Shown: piece by piece, positions 22,301 through 33,500 of the stretch
Layout: each line of letters opens with the position of its first letter
How positions within the stretch are numbered: position 1 is the stretch's first letter
Assembly: GCA_002633025.1 (NCBI GenBank)
Contig: NMRB01000071.1
Location: forward strand, 573,116 to 637,115
Source of the DNA: Notospermus geniculatus
Taxonomy: Eukaryota; Nemertea; Pilidiophora; Heteronemertea; Lineidae
Direction: 5' to 3'
DNA length: 64,000 nt
Notes under the pieces: model-generated
What the model saw: the letters and a program-made list of their open reading frames with translations, nothing else
What the model was told of the DNA's origin: nothing
Databases searched by the model: none
Translations under genes and position numbers: made by a program

Positions 22301-24125
22301 CTGAAGTTTAAAAGGGCTTCAAGATAGAAAATGATAGGACCCAGGGTGTGCACAGAGTTATATTAAATACAGTAATATTTCGACATTTGGAGGTCAGTAA
22401 AACTGTAAATAACAGCCTGATGAGTGGTTATGATGATCTGAAGATGCAGTATGACACTGAAAGAGATTAAAACAGAGAAAAAAATACTGAAACCTGGGAA
22501 TTTGATGATTTTTACCTTTACCTTTCCTTCCTTTTCCCTCAGCAGTAGGTGTCGATGCACGACTCGTCTTCTCAGCTTCACTTTTCCTAGCTGCTGCTGC
22601 TGCTGCTTTCGTCTTCTTCATCTTACTCCTTGAAATACATTCAAGAACAATTCTTGAATCGGAATATCATATTGATGTGGCATAAAATCTGAGTAAGATA
22701 GGTTTGTCTAAGAAGAACCTTTGTGATAACTCTGCCAAAGAGTGTCCATACACAATGCAAGAAGCTTGGATAAGAAAATCAGCACTTACGCATGGGCTTT
22801 GAGCAGTTCCTTTTGCTTCTGATAACTTGCTTCAATGGCCTTGAGTACTCGGCTTTCTGGCACCCATTCATCCCAACTGAAATACACAGAAACTCTCTGT
22901 CATTGAAAAGCTATAATTGCAGGAAAATTTTCTCTAACAAGCACACGTGTTTTGCAATATACTGTACATGTACCCTATACTGCAGGATCAACTCACTACT
23001 TCTGGAGACGACGCACACTGATGCAAATTTTCTCCACATTTCAAAACACAAGCAGCAAGATGATACACAGATGGCAAACACCCGGTACAGGCTGACGACA
23101 ACGATATTACATATTTTTTGAGGAAAAGGACTTGATTTGAGTTGAGGTAATGGGAGAAAAAACATTGTTCTTCACATGCGGCAACTATCTGGCTTACTTT
23201 TTATTCCATCCATTATAATGTATGAAATATCGGACCATTTTATCCTTGACTTCAGCTTTGACACACTGAAATGAGATTGAAATAAATTAAATCTTACAAA
23301 AGTAGTTGTGAGCTTGTTTTCAAAATGACGAGATGAAACTATGATAAAGCAAGCTCAATATAGTAGAAGTTCACATAATGAATACCCGCTACTTCATTTT
23401 TGTGTGATGTGTATATGCTCTCATGTTTACAAACCTTAGCTTCATAAAGTAGAGGGCCATGGAAACAGAGGACCTTTTCACCTGCAAGACAGAGATTGTT
23501 AGGTACATCAATTAACATGACATGCGATATGGTTTTGCAATATTAGTCATCTGGTTTAGGCTATCTGGTATCATGCTGCTGCTGCTGGCTCTATCATGAT
23601 ATANGCTAAACAGCTAAAATTTACCATCTAGAATCTGGAATCAGCGTTCAAAGTTCATGACCATTTGGTCTAAAATGTCTTTGTTCTCGACTGTTCCCAT
23701 TCGTACCACCGACCGAGGTGGTGTGAGATTCGTCGGGAACAGGAACATGTTCCCGAACAAGTTCTCAGCTGTTCGACTCATTCCAGAACACCGTTCTCTG
23801 CACCACAACACATAAGAACAGGGCGCCGAATACACCCTACGCCCTGTGAGTGTGTGATTGTGAAGAACATCACTCAGATTAGTTACTCATCAATCCTGTA
23901 GATGGCACCACTTACTGGCCATTGAAATCATGATGAACAAAAAAATCACTTTTTCAGGCCGCAATACTCCGTTAACTGATGACATAATGAGCTGAAATTT
24001 ATCCTACACAGTCTATGAAAGATGTTTTCTTGTTTTAACTGACAGAAATTATTTCTTAAATAAGCGATGTGATGAAAATCGGCTTTATTTGACTCACCCT
24101 CAGCGAACTTTGGTTTGGGCGCCAT
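19388..24125 (-). CDS. MORF4L1: MORF4L1/MRG15-type chromodomain-MRG protein (one conserved exon missing)
   Basis: MRG15 is a chromatin subunit of NuA4/TIP60 and Sin3-HDAC type complexes; its chromodomain reads methylated H3K36 and its MRG domain binds partners. Exons, in transcription order: 24125-24098 ([10 protein letters not shown]), 23481-23435, 23265-23198 (chromodomain, RYFIHYNGW), 22876-22790 ([13 protein letters not shown]), linker exons ~22632-22522, 22300-22223, 22078-21995, 21785-21708 and 21536-~21450, then MRG exons 20872-20771 ([15 protein letters not shown]), 20492-20404, 20320-20221 ([20 protein letters not shown]), 19791-19707 and 19472-19388 (PEYHRKAI, stop). The exon for the segment before FVKLG is not visible, and the flanking phases (0 and 1) show that something is lacking. 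It is head-to-head with MRPL18. The end of the fifth linker exon is uncertain and has an undetermined base at 21446. Confidence 0.93.
21113..21448. mobile_element. MITE abutting MORF4L1 linker exon 5
   Basis: The left end (TGGCGCTGTCAGTGTAAGAC, from 21121) and right end (to 21433) are near-perfect inverted repeats of about 25 bp, and the similarity continues to CATGAC on both outer sides. The right end overlaps the open frame of linker exon 5, whose tail reads through the inverted repeat. Confidence 0.65.
21708..22632 (-). repeat. MORF4L1: Serially duplicated phase-1 linker exons of MORF4L1
   Basis: Three successive exons each encode a variant of K-T-S-R-A-S-T-P-T followed by a Lys/Gly-rich tail: ~22632-22522, 22300-22223 (78 nt) and 22078-21995 (84 nt). 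A fourth exon, 21785-21708 (78 nt), is more divergent. The three exons after the first are symmetrical (phase 1-1), so any of them can be skipped or added without a frameshift. They lie between chromodomain and MRG domain, a flexible region in the family. Confidence 0.82.
23650..23850 (-). repeat. Dispersed repeat, copy 1 (related to 58770-58960)
   Basis: In minus orientation the segment reads GTTCTTATGTGTTGTGGTGC, then GAGAACGGTGT, then TGTTCGGGAACATG. The same order with ~80% visual identity occurs on the plus strand at 58770-58960. It is intronic in MORF4L1. No terminal structure was defined. Confidence 0.6.
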
Positions 24126-24692
24126 TTTGAAACGTCGGGTTTTGCGCGGTGGGAGTGGAATTATCAACGACAACAACAACTACAGAAATATTCTGCTAAA
24201 AGCATGAGAAAACGACCATAAAATGCACGCCTTACGTGTGTTAAGAGCCCCCCGATTTCAATATCTTGAGAGAAATCTAGTATCTAATTATAAGAACATT
24301 AAAAGGGAACTGCTTGGACATCAATGTTTTGCTGGTACGGCGATAAAATGACTGAAGTTTGAACCTACATATTAGACGACACACTGTCACTGAGCACCTC
24401 CAGCTGTCTTCGGCGACGACGGTACCGAGACGTCCAACCCAAATCCACCTGTCTTCCACGCAAACCTCGGAAAGATGGACTGACATCGCGCACAGACATC
24501 CCCACGTGTGTCCCCCTTGCTCCATCATCATTAGGACTGCGCCTAGGCCATTTACAACAATGAATTATGAAGTGCTGTTGGTTGGTTGGTTGGTGGGCTT
24601 TTTTGGCACCTCGTGGCTCAAGCTCCTGACCATGCTGACTCCGCCAACCTGACTGCATTTAGTGACTTCCCTCTGCATCAGATTGTCAGGTG
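24126..24692. promoter_or_regulatory. Shared divergent promoter region of MORF4L1 and MRPL18
   Basis: The MORF4L1 start codon (24125, minus) and the first candidate MRPL18 coding exon (24693, plus) are less than 600 bp apart and diverge. A bidirectional promoter is inferred from geometry. I see no TATA box that I would trust. A short GGTT run lies at 24578-24594. Confidence 0.5.
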
Positions 24693-26078
24693 ATGGGACC
24701 GAACCGTGTCAGTTTTGATGACGGACACAGTGACAATGACATAACCTGTATGTAAAACTAACATGTGACCTTTATTTTTCAGTTTGTTCTTTGAGGTGGA
24801 GTTCTTCTGAAAATGGTGAATCTCAAAATGACCCACCGGTACAGAGTGGAAATGATAATATCAGCAAAAGCTTCATCAACAGAAATCCCAGGTAACTCTT
24901 TGTTAGATGTTGCGGTTACAATGGTGGCAATGGCTAACCAGGAAAGATCACTCCACAGATTGGTATAGTATTTGAGAGCACCTCATGAGCCTGAGTTTAA
25001 GAAATCTGAGGAAGGTCACTGTCTGAGCATGACAGCTTGTCTTGGAAAGTTGGATAATGTAAAACCAACAGGTGGTTCTCAGTTCCTTAACTTTTAAACT
25101 CTGTTTTTCAGAAACCTGGAACATATGGGTATAGATAACAAAACTGATGGTTGGTGGTTACAATACCCAAGAAAGGACTACTGGCACAAGTAAGTAAAAG
25201 TAATCCTCTTCACTCGATTTCCACAGTTCACCCACCACTATCATATCTTTCTGAACAATGTATTCTACTTTCCAGGCTTTTTTTCAAGAGTTCAAACCGT
25301 AATACACTTGCATATATACAGCATACAAACGGAAAGGTTGTTATATCAGCATCTACAGAAGAATGGGCAATCCGCAAACATTTATACAGGTGGGTATGCA
25401 AGGGGTTCTTTTGAATACAAAAACTACTAACTTGCCTTCAGAACTAGCCAAAAAATCATGAGTAGCGTCTTCTTTTTTGTGAGTAAGAAACAGCTTTGGT
25501 GGTCAGGTTGGTTCCACCCACCAGTCTATCATTATTGTCTCACAGCGCAACATCCCATCTTTGTTTAGCCTCTTCGGTTTGGTTTTACTTTTCAGTACAA
25601 CTGATGTGGCTGCAGCCGAAAACATTGGGAGGGTAATTGCCCAGCGGTGCCTTGAAAGTGGAATTACTGAAGTGTTCTTGGATACTCTAGAAACACCTGT
25701 TGAAGGTGAATCAGTAAGTATATGTAATTTTCATTTCTCTTGGAGGAGAAATCAATTCTGAAAATCCCTAATGATAATTATGGGACCTTATCAAAAAGCC
25801 ACCCCATAACTCGAAGTTCCCATTGTCTTTTTTGTTTCTTAGACATTAGTGTGATACTTTTTCAGGTATCCTTATTTGTCAAGGCTTTAACCGACGCTGG
25901 GATATCTATAGAAGAAAAAGAAGTTGTCGAAAAGGAACGTGATATTGGAACAGACTATGAAAGGCAGGCAGAATTAGGGGTTGAGCCAACAAAACGAACC
26001 TGGAGGAAACTGTCTTTTGCATATTATAGATGGAGAAGGTCTCAGGTTAAAAGAGTACCTGCATTGCCATTAGAATGA
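24693..26078 (+). CDS. MRPL18: Mitochondrial large-subunit ribosomal protein uL18m
   Basis: uL18m binds 5S/tRNA-like RNA in the central protuberance of the mitoribosome. Secure exons: 24783-24891, 25112-25189, 25276-25389 ([20 protein letters not shown]), 25596-25713 ([15 protein letters not shown]) and 25866-26078, joined in frame. Human MRPL18 has the same core ([43 protein letters not shown]). The C terminus is longer than in human and is basic ([14 protein letters not shown]). The start is uncertain: 24693-24747 gives an ATG exon with matching phase and a GTATGT donor, but its acidic peptide ([10 protein letters not shown]) is a poor mitochondrial presequence, so another first exon may exist. 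A poly(A) signal AATAAA is at 26233. It is convergent with RAD51C. Confidence 0.92.
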
Positions 26079-26552
26079 GACTGATTGATATCTTTTGTGT
26101 AGAGACTTTCAGATGGAGCTGTTAAATACTAGTAATGTCCTGGAGTTGGTGGCAACATTGAATTGTGGATGCAGATAAAAAGGTATCTACCTCCATTATA
26201 CCACTGCAAGTGTCAATCCATTCAGACTTTTGAATAAACACATTCATTTGATAAAATACAAAGATAATTTCTTTATTACTAATGGTCACTGCAGTGCAAC
26301 ATGTATCACCTGGAAAAACATTTCCCAGCACAAATTACCAGTGGATCTCCATTACTTCTCACTTTGCCCCTTTAACAAGGTCAATAAGTCCAGAATAACT
26401 GTCATTTGCAGATCTTCACTTCATTTCCCTTGGATGTGAGGTAGAATGATCAGTATTTACGATGGTCTTTCGTAACCAGAGGAATTAACAACTGATAAGC
26501 ACCTGAATCCACAAAAGCAGAGTCGCAGTCATCAGACTAACAATAGGTATTT

Positions 26553-28891
26553 TCATGTCTGTTCATAATCTATCCTTGGCCGTTTCCTAGATTGTTCACT
26601 TTGCCCCTTACAACTTTCTGCAGCAGTCTGTGGGAGGTTTGTTTCTTCTTTGACATCGCGAACACCACCAGTCTGAAAAGGAATGTCCTTGAATGAATTA
26701 CAGATATAGGCCTACATGTAATACAGATAGGTTATCATGAGCCAATATTATGAAATAACTGAACAGAAGCTTTTGTTCAATGTTACAAGCTGTTCCAAAA
26801 GTTTTACAAAGAGATTCAAGTTACTCAAGGTGTTCTGAATGGTTTTGTGAAACATTTTACTGTCCAAAATGAGCAAGAACTGGCTGCCAAGAGCCTATAC
26901 CTACTGTAATTTGATAAGGAACAGTTGCCTCTTGTCTTGATGGCGACTTGTACAGAGTTGCAAACCTCTGGTTGTCCTTCCAGTGCAAGATCACGCGTAT
27001 GGTACAGGCATGGCCCCAGCTCTCTCCAAGCGCTGGGATGAGATGCGACTGGTTGAGTTGATCAGAATGGATCTTAGTTGTCATCTGGTTAGTAAGGACT
27101 ACCTGAATGTGATAGATGAAAAAGAGTCCCATTTAACACATCCTGTTTCATTTTTTACTCTGCGCAAATAAATATGGATCACTTCTCATGTAAACATAAC
27201 GGGTCAAAAGAGAAAAAACATACTCACAGCTAGTTTATTCTGAGAAGCCATTTTGATAAAACTTTGTGACATGCCATTCAACAATCTTGTCCTAAGTGAA
27301 TAATCATCAAAATCATGCCGGAAATGAAAGGCTATGCTGTCAACTATGATGATCTTGACCTAAAACATACAAAACTTCTTTAACCTTTATTCAGTATCGA
27401 CTCCCAAAATTGTTACTTTATGAGAATCACTGTTAGACATTTGCATACAAACCAGTTACTGTTGTGCATTGCAACCACCTTTTAAGAGTTGGTATTGCAC
27501 CCGGAAAGAGCTCACTTGTAATACACTCATGTCTTTATCATAGGACAATATTGTGGAATCAGAATATTGTGTCTTCATCAAAACCTTACCTGTGGATGAT
27601 CTGATAGAAAGTCTGGCAGAGTGTGGACAACAGCAAGGAGCTCCACATAGTCGTGACAGCGGAAGTAAAAGATTTTTGACAGAATATCTTCTAGAGTAAA
27701 CTGTTTCAGTGCTTCTTGTTGCTCTGAAAAGAAGAGGAAGTTAAATTCAAAATCCTGTAAGTAGGCTAGAGTGAACAAAGAGGACACACTGTGGTAAAAT
27801 ACATGTATGCTATACCTCTATTGGTTTCATGAGCTGCAATCTGCTGGCAGTGTTTTACAGTAGCTTTGGCTATATCTGCTAGTCTCTCCACAATGAAGCT
27901 ACCTTCAGTGTCGATGTAGACTGCCTTTCCATGTATGCCTCCAAATGCCTCTGGGATCTGGACATCAACAGACAATTGCATGCTGAAATGTACATCTGTG
28001 TAACTTTCACTCGAACTTGCACATCCATTATTACATGAAATTCTCTGCAGTTCAGTTAGACTCTTGTCAGAGCTTAAAGACAAATTAACAAAGACACCAA
28101 CCATTTGAAGGGGCATTCTCTTAATTCTCTATAACATTGCCATGGTTCATGTTTTTAACCCAGATCCCAGCCAGGGGATGAAAATGTCTCACTTCCATAT
28201 AGGCCTACAATGGAATGAGACCTTCACATTTTTTACCAGTAAATTCATTAGGGACACACACCGCATGAGCTACTGCAAAATCTTGTCCGCAGTCAGGTGT
28301 ACTTCACTGCGGACAGAAATTAGGTCATCCAGGTGTGCTGTGTGTATTTATATATCGTGGTATACAGGGCTGGCCTAATGCATTAGTTTCGCAGTAACTC
28401 ACGCGGACTGTGTCCCTTATGTATACTACGTACCAAATTTGTGTCTTCCCGACACCTGGAGCACCACAAAACTCTGTTATCTTTGTAACTGGAACACCAC
28501 CACCTAACAGCTCATCTAATTTCTCAGAGAAAGTCACAATGTTCAGCTGGAACTGTTCATCTTGAAGCATTTCAAATGCTGTTATCGATTCTGGAACATC
28601 ATTGTTGGGCCTCTCTCTGACAAGCTGAATAATTTCAAGAGCCTCATCTTTAGTAATGTTCAATTCTGAAAAGAAATTGTTATGTTAGCTGGTCATACAT
28701 TTGAACTGTACTTTAGCTAATCATCAAAACAAGAGTTGGCCAGAACATGGTACAATACCTTTGCTTAATTCCACTGGCTTCACATCCTTCAGATCTTCAA
28801 CTGTAAGGAATCCAGCACTTGTCAATTTCAGCCGATAAGTTGGAGGTAAAGGAAAGGTGCTAAGTTCTCGCTGCATCCCACTCTCACTTGC
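26553..28891 (-). CDS. RAD51C: RAD51C, RAD51-paralogue ATPase of homologous recombination
   Basis: RAD51C acts in the BCDX2 and CX3 complexes, loading RAD51 and resolving recombination intermediates. Seven exons join cleanly: 28891-28759 (ATG at 28876), 28665-28434, 27982-27816, 27723-27590, 27359-27228, 27102-26905 and 26672-26553 (TGA). The product is 366 residues, against 376 in human. It starts MQREL, which aligns with human residue 10, so an upstream start could exist, but the splice acceptor 15 nt before the ATG suggests a non-coding first exon. Walker [10 protein letters not shown] is split from the next exon after a Cys codon, as in human (C-MQL). Walker B is [17 protein letters not shown] and [10 protein letters not shown] are conserved. 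The last exon ends with a basic tail ([11 protein letters not shown]) like the human nuclear signal. Confidence 0.96.
28248..28419. mobile_element. MITE inside RAD51C intron, 13 bp from a splice donor
   Basis: The ends TTAGGGACACACACCGCATG and CGCGGACTGTGTCCCTTA are inverted repeats of about 35 bp with a few mismatches. The outer edge is 14 nt from the donor (28433) of the Walker A exon. Superfamily is unassigned. Confidence 0.72.
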
Positions 28892-30539
28892 CTAAAAAGT
28901 GTCAAAAAATCAGAGTCGGTAAAGTTATTTTACGACATTTATTTTTCCCACTTCATTATACTCGATCTGTCTGTGGTAGCCTACTGTAGGCCTACCAGTA
29001 ACTCTAGGGTGCAAAGAAAATACGTGCATTTATTATTTACATGAATATATATATATAGGTATATAGATAGATTACATAATATTTGACAAGTGAACATCTT
29101 TCTATTCTTGGAAAGCCTGAAGCAAAACTTTCCCACCAGAAATATCGCCGCTGGACGAAAGGTGGCAGCAGCTGACGGTGATGCCAAATTCACTCTCCAA
29201 AGCACGAAAAAAACTCTCCATCCTTACCGGCGCATGCGTCCAGTTCACCCAAACGATAACGTTGACACTTGGCGCTAGGTGGCAGCAGCTGACGGTGTCT
29301 CCTCTCACCCCGATCACCGCGCAAGAATTTTACAAAATCTTCTGTTCAACTGTTCAAGGGAAGTTGCCGAATTGACTGGCAGAATTACCTGATTACCTGC
29401 GGCGAGATTTCAGTTTTTGGTTATTGGCTTAAGTGAATAAAACGTCAAACTGTCGTGCTGCATGGTGTTCTGTGCCTTCTTTCATTCAATGTTTTTATTT
29501 TCGCGACTTCGAATTTGCCGCCATGTTTCAATATGTGTGTGATATTAGGCCTACACTGCGGCTGTAATCAACGAACAAGAGGGCAAACACCATTCAGTAA
29601 GGTTTATCCTCACGTTCATAGAATTAGTACTCGTAAGGAGTGAATAAAATAATAGGCTGGCGTACCTTATATGGATAAAAGCCTACTTATTAATGTTTTG
29701 TCGAACAAAATCGGTATTTTGCAGGTACTCGTTACATCCAATTAGTGAGACATGATAAGACACACCGTAACCAAGAACGCCGTGGGAAATTTGCGTCTCC
29801 TTGCTCCCTGCGTGTAGCCTACATGTGTACTGATCATTAAGCCTATTTAAACGTAATCAAACGCAAAAAAGAAAAGGACCCATACATTTGGGGTTCTTAA
29901 CATTGTTCGAGGGTACCCGGGTGAGCAGAAAATTTTGGATTTTAGAAAGAAGCCCGGAGATAGGCCTAGGCCTAGGCCTAGCCTACTAGACTAGAAGCAG
30001 TGCTACCTATACCGTAATCAAATCCATCATCATGATCATTCATGCAGGAGAGAAATCCCCCATTCCATTGTATGAGACCCTGCATGTCTCCCTTGGCCGT
30101 GCGCACCTAGGTGTGATACAATGAAAATTTCCGTAGGCGTGCCGTAGGCGTACGGCCTACTCTTAAGCAAGGTTCATTGGCGCACGAATCCGGTGCGTTT
30201 TCACTTTCGTTTGCCCCTATTTTTGCGGATACGACAACGCAAAAGTCAATATGATCGATTTTCTACGGACCTGAGTCGGACAAAATCCGTGTGCCAATGA
30301 ACCCTGCATTACTGCTGCTGCGAGGTCGTAGGCCTACCTATAGGCAGCCCGTACGTAGACCAAAGGCGTAGCTACAGAATTCATTACACATGTCAGCTGT
30401 CATCATGTCATGATTTAGGCCTAGATTTTAGTGCTTCAATCAATTTTTTTATCACAACTTGCATGAACTGTCTTCTTCTGTTCAAATATCAAATAGCTAT
30501 GTCACAGTACTGGTAGTGTATACAGAGGACATTGGAGGG
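28892..30539. other. Divergent intergenic region, RAD51C / FAM227B
   Basis: The promoters of both genes and the non-coding first exon of RAD51C should be here. A 20-bp direct repeat (GGTGGCAGCAGCTGACGGTG) occurs at 29161-29180 and 29278-29297. TAGGCCTA tracts lie at about 29960-29990. No other exon is recognised. Confidence 0.5.
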
Positions 30540-33500
30540 ATGGATCCAAAGGAAAGGCTTGCAGCACTCATGAACAAGGTCGAGGGGAAAGGCAAAAAAC
30601 AAGCAGAAACAGAAATTGATAAAGATGCCCCCATCAAGAGTTATGAGGATTATTGTAGGATGGAGAAATTGGTAAATTCATAATCAGCAACAATTTTGAC
30701 CATCTGTCAAAAATGTGACTCTTGTCAGGCACAGAACAGTAAATAACTGATGGATCTAAAGCAAGCACAAGTCCATCAAATGCAACTTTTTATGAAGTCT
30801 TTTGCTACTGTCATTTATTTGTGAATCATTTGTATTTACAACATTTTTCAGGAAGAATGGCCTTATAGAATGACGTCAGAAGGACCCTTGGGTATAGAAG
30901 ATAATGCTTTGGGATTTGGGTCCAAAGACGATATTGTCAACCTTATCAAGGAAGCTGCACGTATCCTTTTGACATGTTTGAAGTAACACTATTACCGGTG
31001 CTTATAACTGGATGATATTACCGGTACCTTGATGTTAAATCAAAATGTTGTTCTTATTCCTTTACTCTAATTTAGCATTGGATTTGAGTCCACTGGATGA
31101 CCTGGAGGAAAAGCTGTCAAGACTTGAGGAGGTTTTAAAGTCATATTCTGATAAATTAGTGACAAATGAGCATCAGGAAACAACAAGTGAATTGCAGAAA
31201 TGGTTGCAGTCACCAAGGAAATGTAAGTAATTACATGTATAACAAAAATGGATTGTTTCATTTTGCCTCACAGAAGGCTCTATTTATGTGAAGCTGCTGG
31301 CTCCATAAAATTGACAGAATACTCATTTTTAGCTCACTCGTGAGCTATAGCCATCACGTGGCGTCCGTCGTCCGTCGTCGTCCGTTAGCAGGGCACGTTT
31401 TGTAACCGCTGGGGCTATTGATCTGAAACTTGGTACACATGTACCCCTAGGTCAAATGACCTATGACACCCAATTTCGGTCCGATCTGATTCCTGGCTTG
31501 GCCACCAGGGGGGATAAACCGAAAACCTTTAAAGTGCAGTTTCGCCTTAACCGTTGATCGGATCATCACCAAATTTTTATGGTGGGTACATCTTATGAGG
31601 ATACACGACATATCACCCGGGTTTTTGATTTGACCTAATTTTCAAGGTCACAGAGGTCAAAGTTCGAAATTTCATTGTCGGGTGGCACGTTTCGTGGCTA
31701 TTTGTCCTGGATTGTTCAAATTGGGTGTGATGATGTATCTAGGTACCCTGTATGTCTGTGGCGGATTTCGGTCCGATCGGACTTCAAGTACGGCCACCAG
31801 GTGGCTATCTTGGAAATTGAGCATTGGACCATAGCTCAATAACTATTGGGGCTAGAATGTTCTGAACTTGAACAAGTATGTATCTTTGTAGCCTTCATGT
31901 GTACAGCAAATTTCAGCGTGATCGGACTTCACAGACCGCTGCCAGGCAGCCATTTTGGAAAATGCAACTTTGACTTGTGTGACTGATAAATGTCGTTCAA
32001 CTTGAAAACCCGTATGATATATCATGCATCTGCATTAGATGTACCTACAATAAAAATTTGGTGATGATCCGTCGAATAATAAGTTAGTTATTGCACTTTT
32101 TGTCCATTTCAATTCAAATGGAGCCATCTATTGACTAATCAATGAATCACAGACATACAGAGACCAAGGTGGGGTCAGTCAGTACAGTGACCATGGTAAC
32201 AGGTAGGCCTCAGCAATGACATTCAGTTCTAGCAGTGTTCACCATGTTCACTGGTTGTGTGACTGTTATAAGGCCTCTGAGGCCTGTGCTGTTTGCTGTG
32301 TCAGGGGGATCTGATGATGTTGCGTTTGTTTGGACAGGTAGGACTAGCCCTAGGCTTTGGGTTTTTGACACCTTCTTGGCCTAGGCCCTAACGTTAGTAG
32401 GCCTAGGTCATCAACTCATAGGCCTAGGCCTAACGTTACAATCATGATCAGTCAAAGACTTTGATGGGCCCAATCCAGGCCTAGGGCCTACCCCCCCCCC
32501 CCCCCAATAGTGGTACCGGTATTTTGATGGCAATGCAGTTCAAATGCCTAGGCCTAGGCCTAGGCCTACACTTGAACATGCAGGTCATCTGTTCTTCTGG
32601 GACATTAACTCTAACCAAGTTTCGGTCCGATTCGATTCTTAGCTTGGCTCCAGTGGCCAAAAACAAGTCCTGCAACTTGGGAATGACTTGCCCCAGATGT
32701 TCGCTCATCCTCTCTCTCTGTCATTACACTATGTCAACGAGTGGGCACATGGTCCATGGACCATTTCATTTCACATTATAGCTGTGGATGAATCTGACAC
32801 TTCAAGATCCCATGGAAGTAAAGCAGTGAAGAAAAAAACATTCTCAGAGTCAGTCGCAGAAATGAGGAAGAGGAGCCTGGAGTACTGTACCTTTCCTGGC
32901 TTCAGGAAGGGAGAGCTGACTGAGTTGCCAAGTCAATTGGAGAGCCCACAGATTCTTCATAGGGTTACCAAGGCTCAAGATTTCAATGTAGGTATATTCT
33001 ATTAAAAGAGAACACACTGCACACTGCGTCCTCACCACCACATATTGTCAGTCGTGATTTTATAAAGCCATTGTGCTTTTGCATGTTTTGTGTTCATGAA
33101 GATATCCCATGTGGGAAAGTTGTGTCAATAAACTCATAGAATCGATTCCTAGATAGAAATTGTCTCATTGCAGCCTGGGTTCAAGAAGTTCTGGCAGAAG
33201 ATTTTCCTTTCTGAAGCTTCTGTTGCCATCATGCAAGATTTCTTCTGGTGGTTTTTTCTTGACAATTATGAGGTATGGAATTCACCAGTCCCCTGATGGG
33301 GCGTAAAAGTTATCTCATACCCCAGTCCCATTCGCCCATTTGTAAGGTAGATTTTGTAGCTTTGGAGTGGCACTCCGTCGCGGACTGATGATACTCAGAT
33401 GATGCCTTCATGACATCTTGCAATAACATGGTGCCTGTCCTCTTTGCAGACTGACAGAAAGAAAGAACAGACACTCCTTTTCGACAGAATTGCTGACAGT

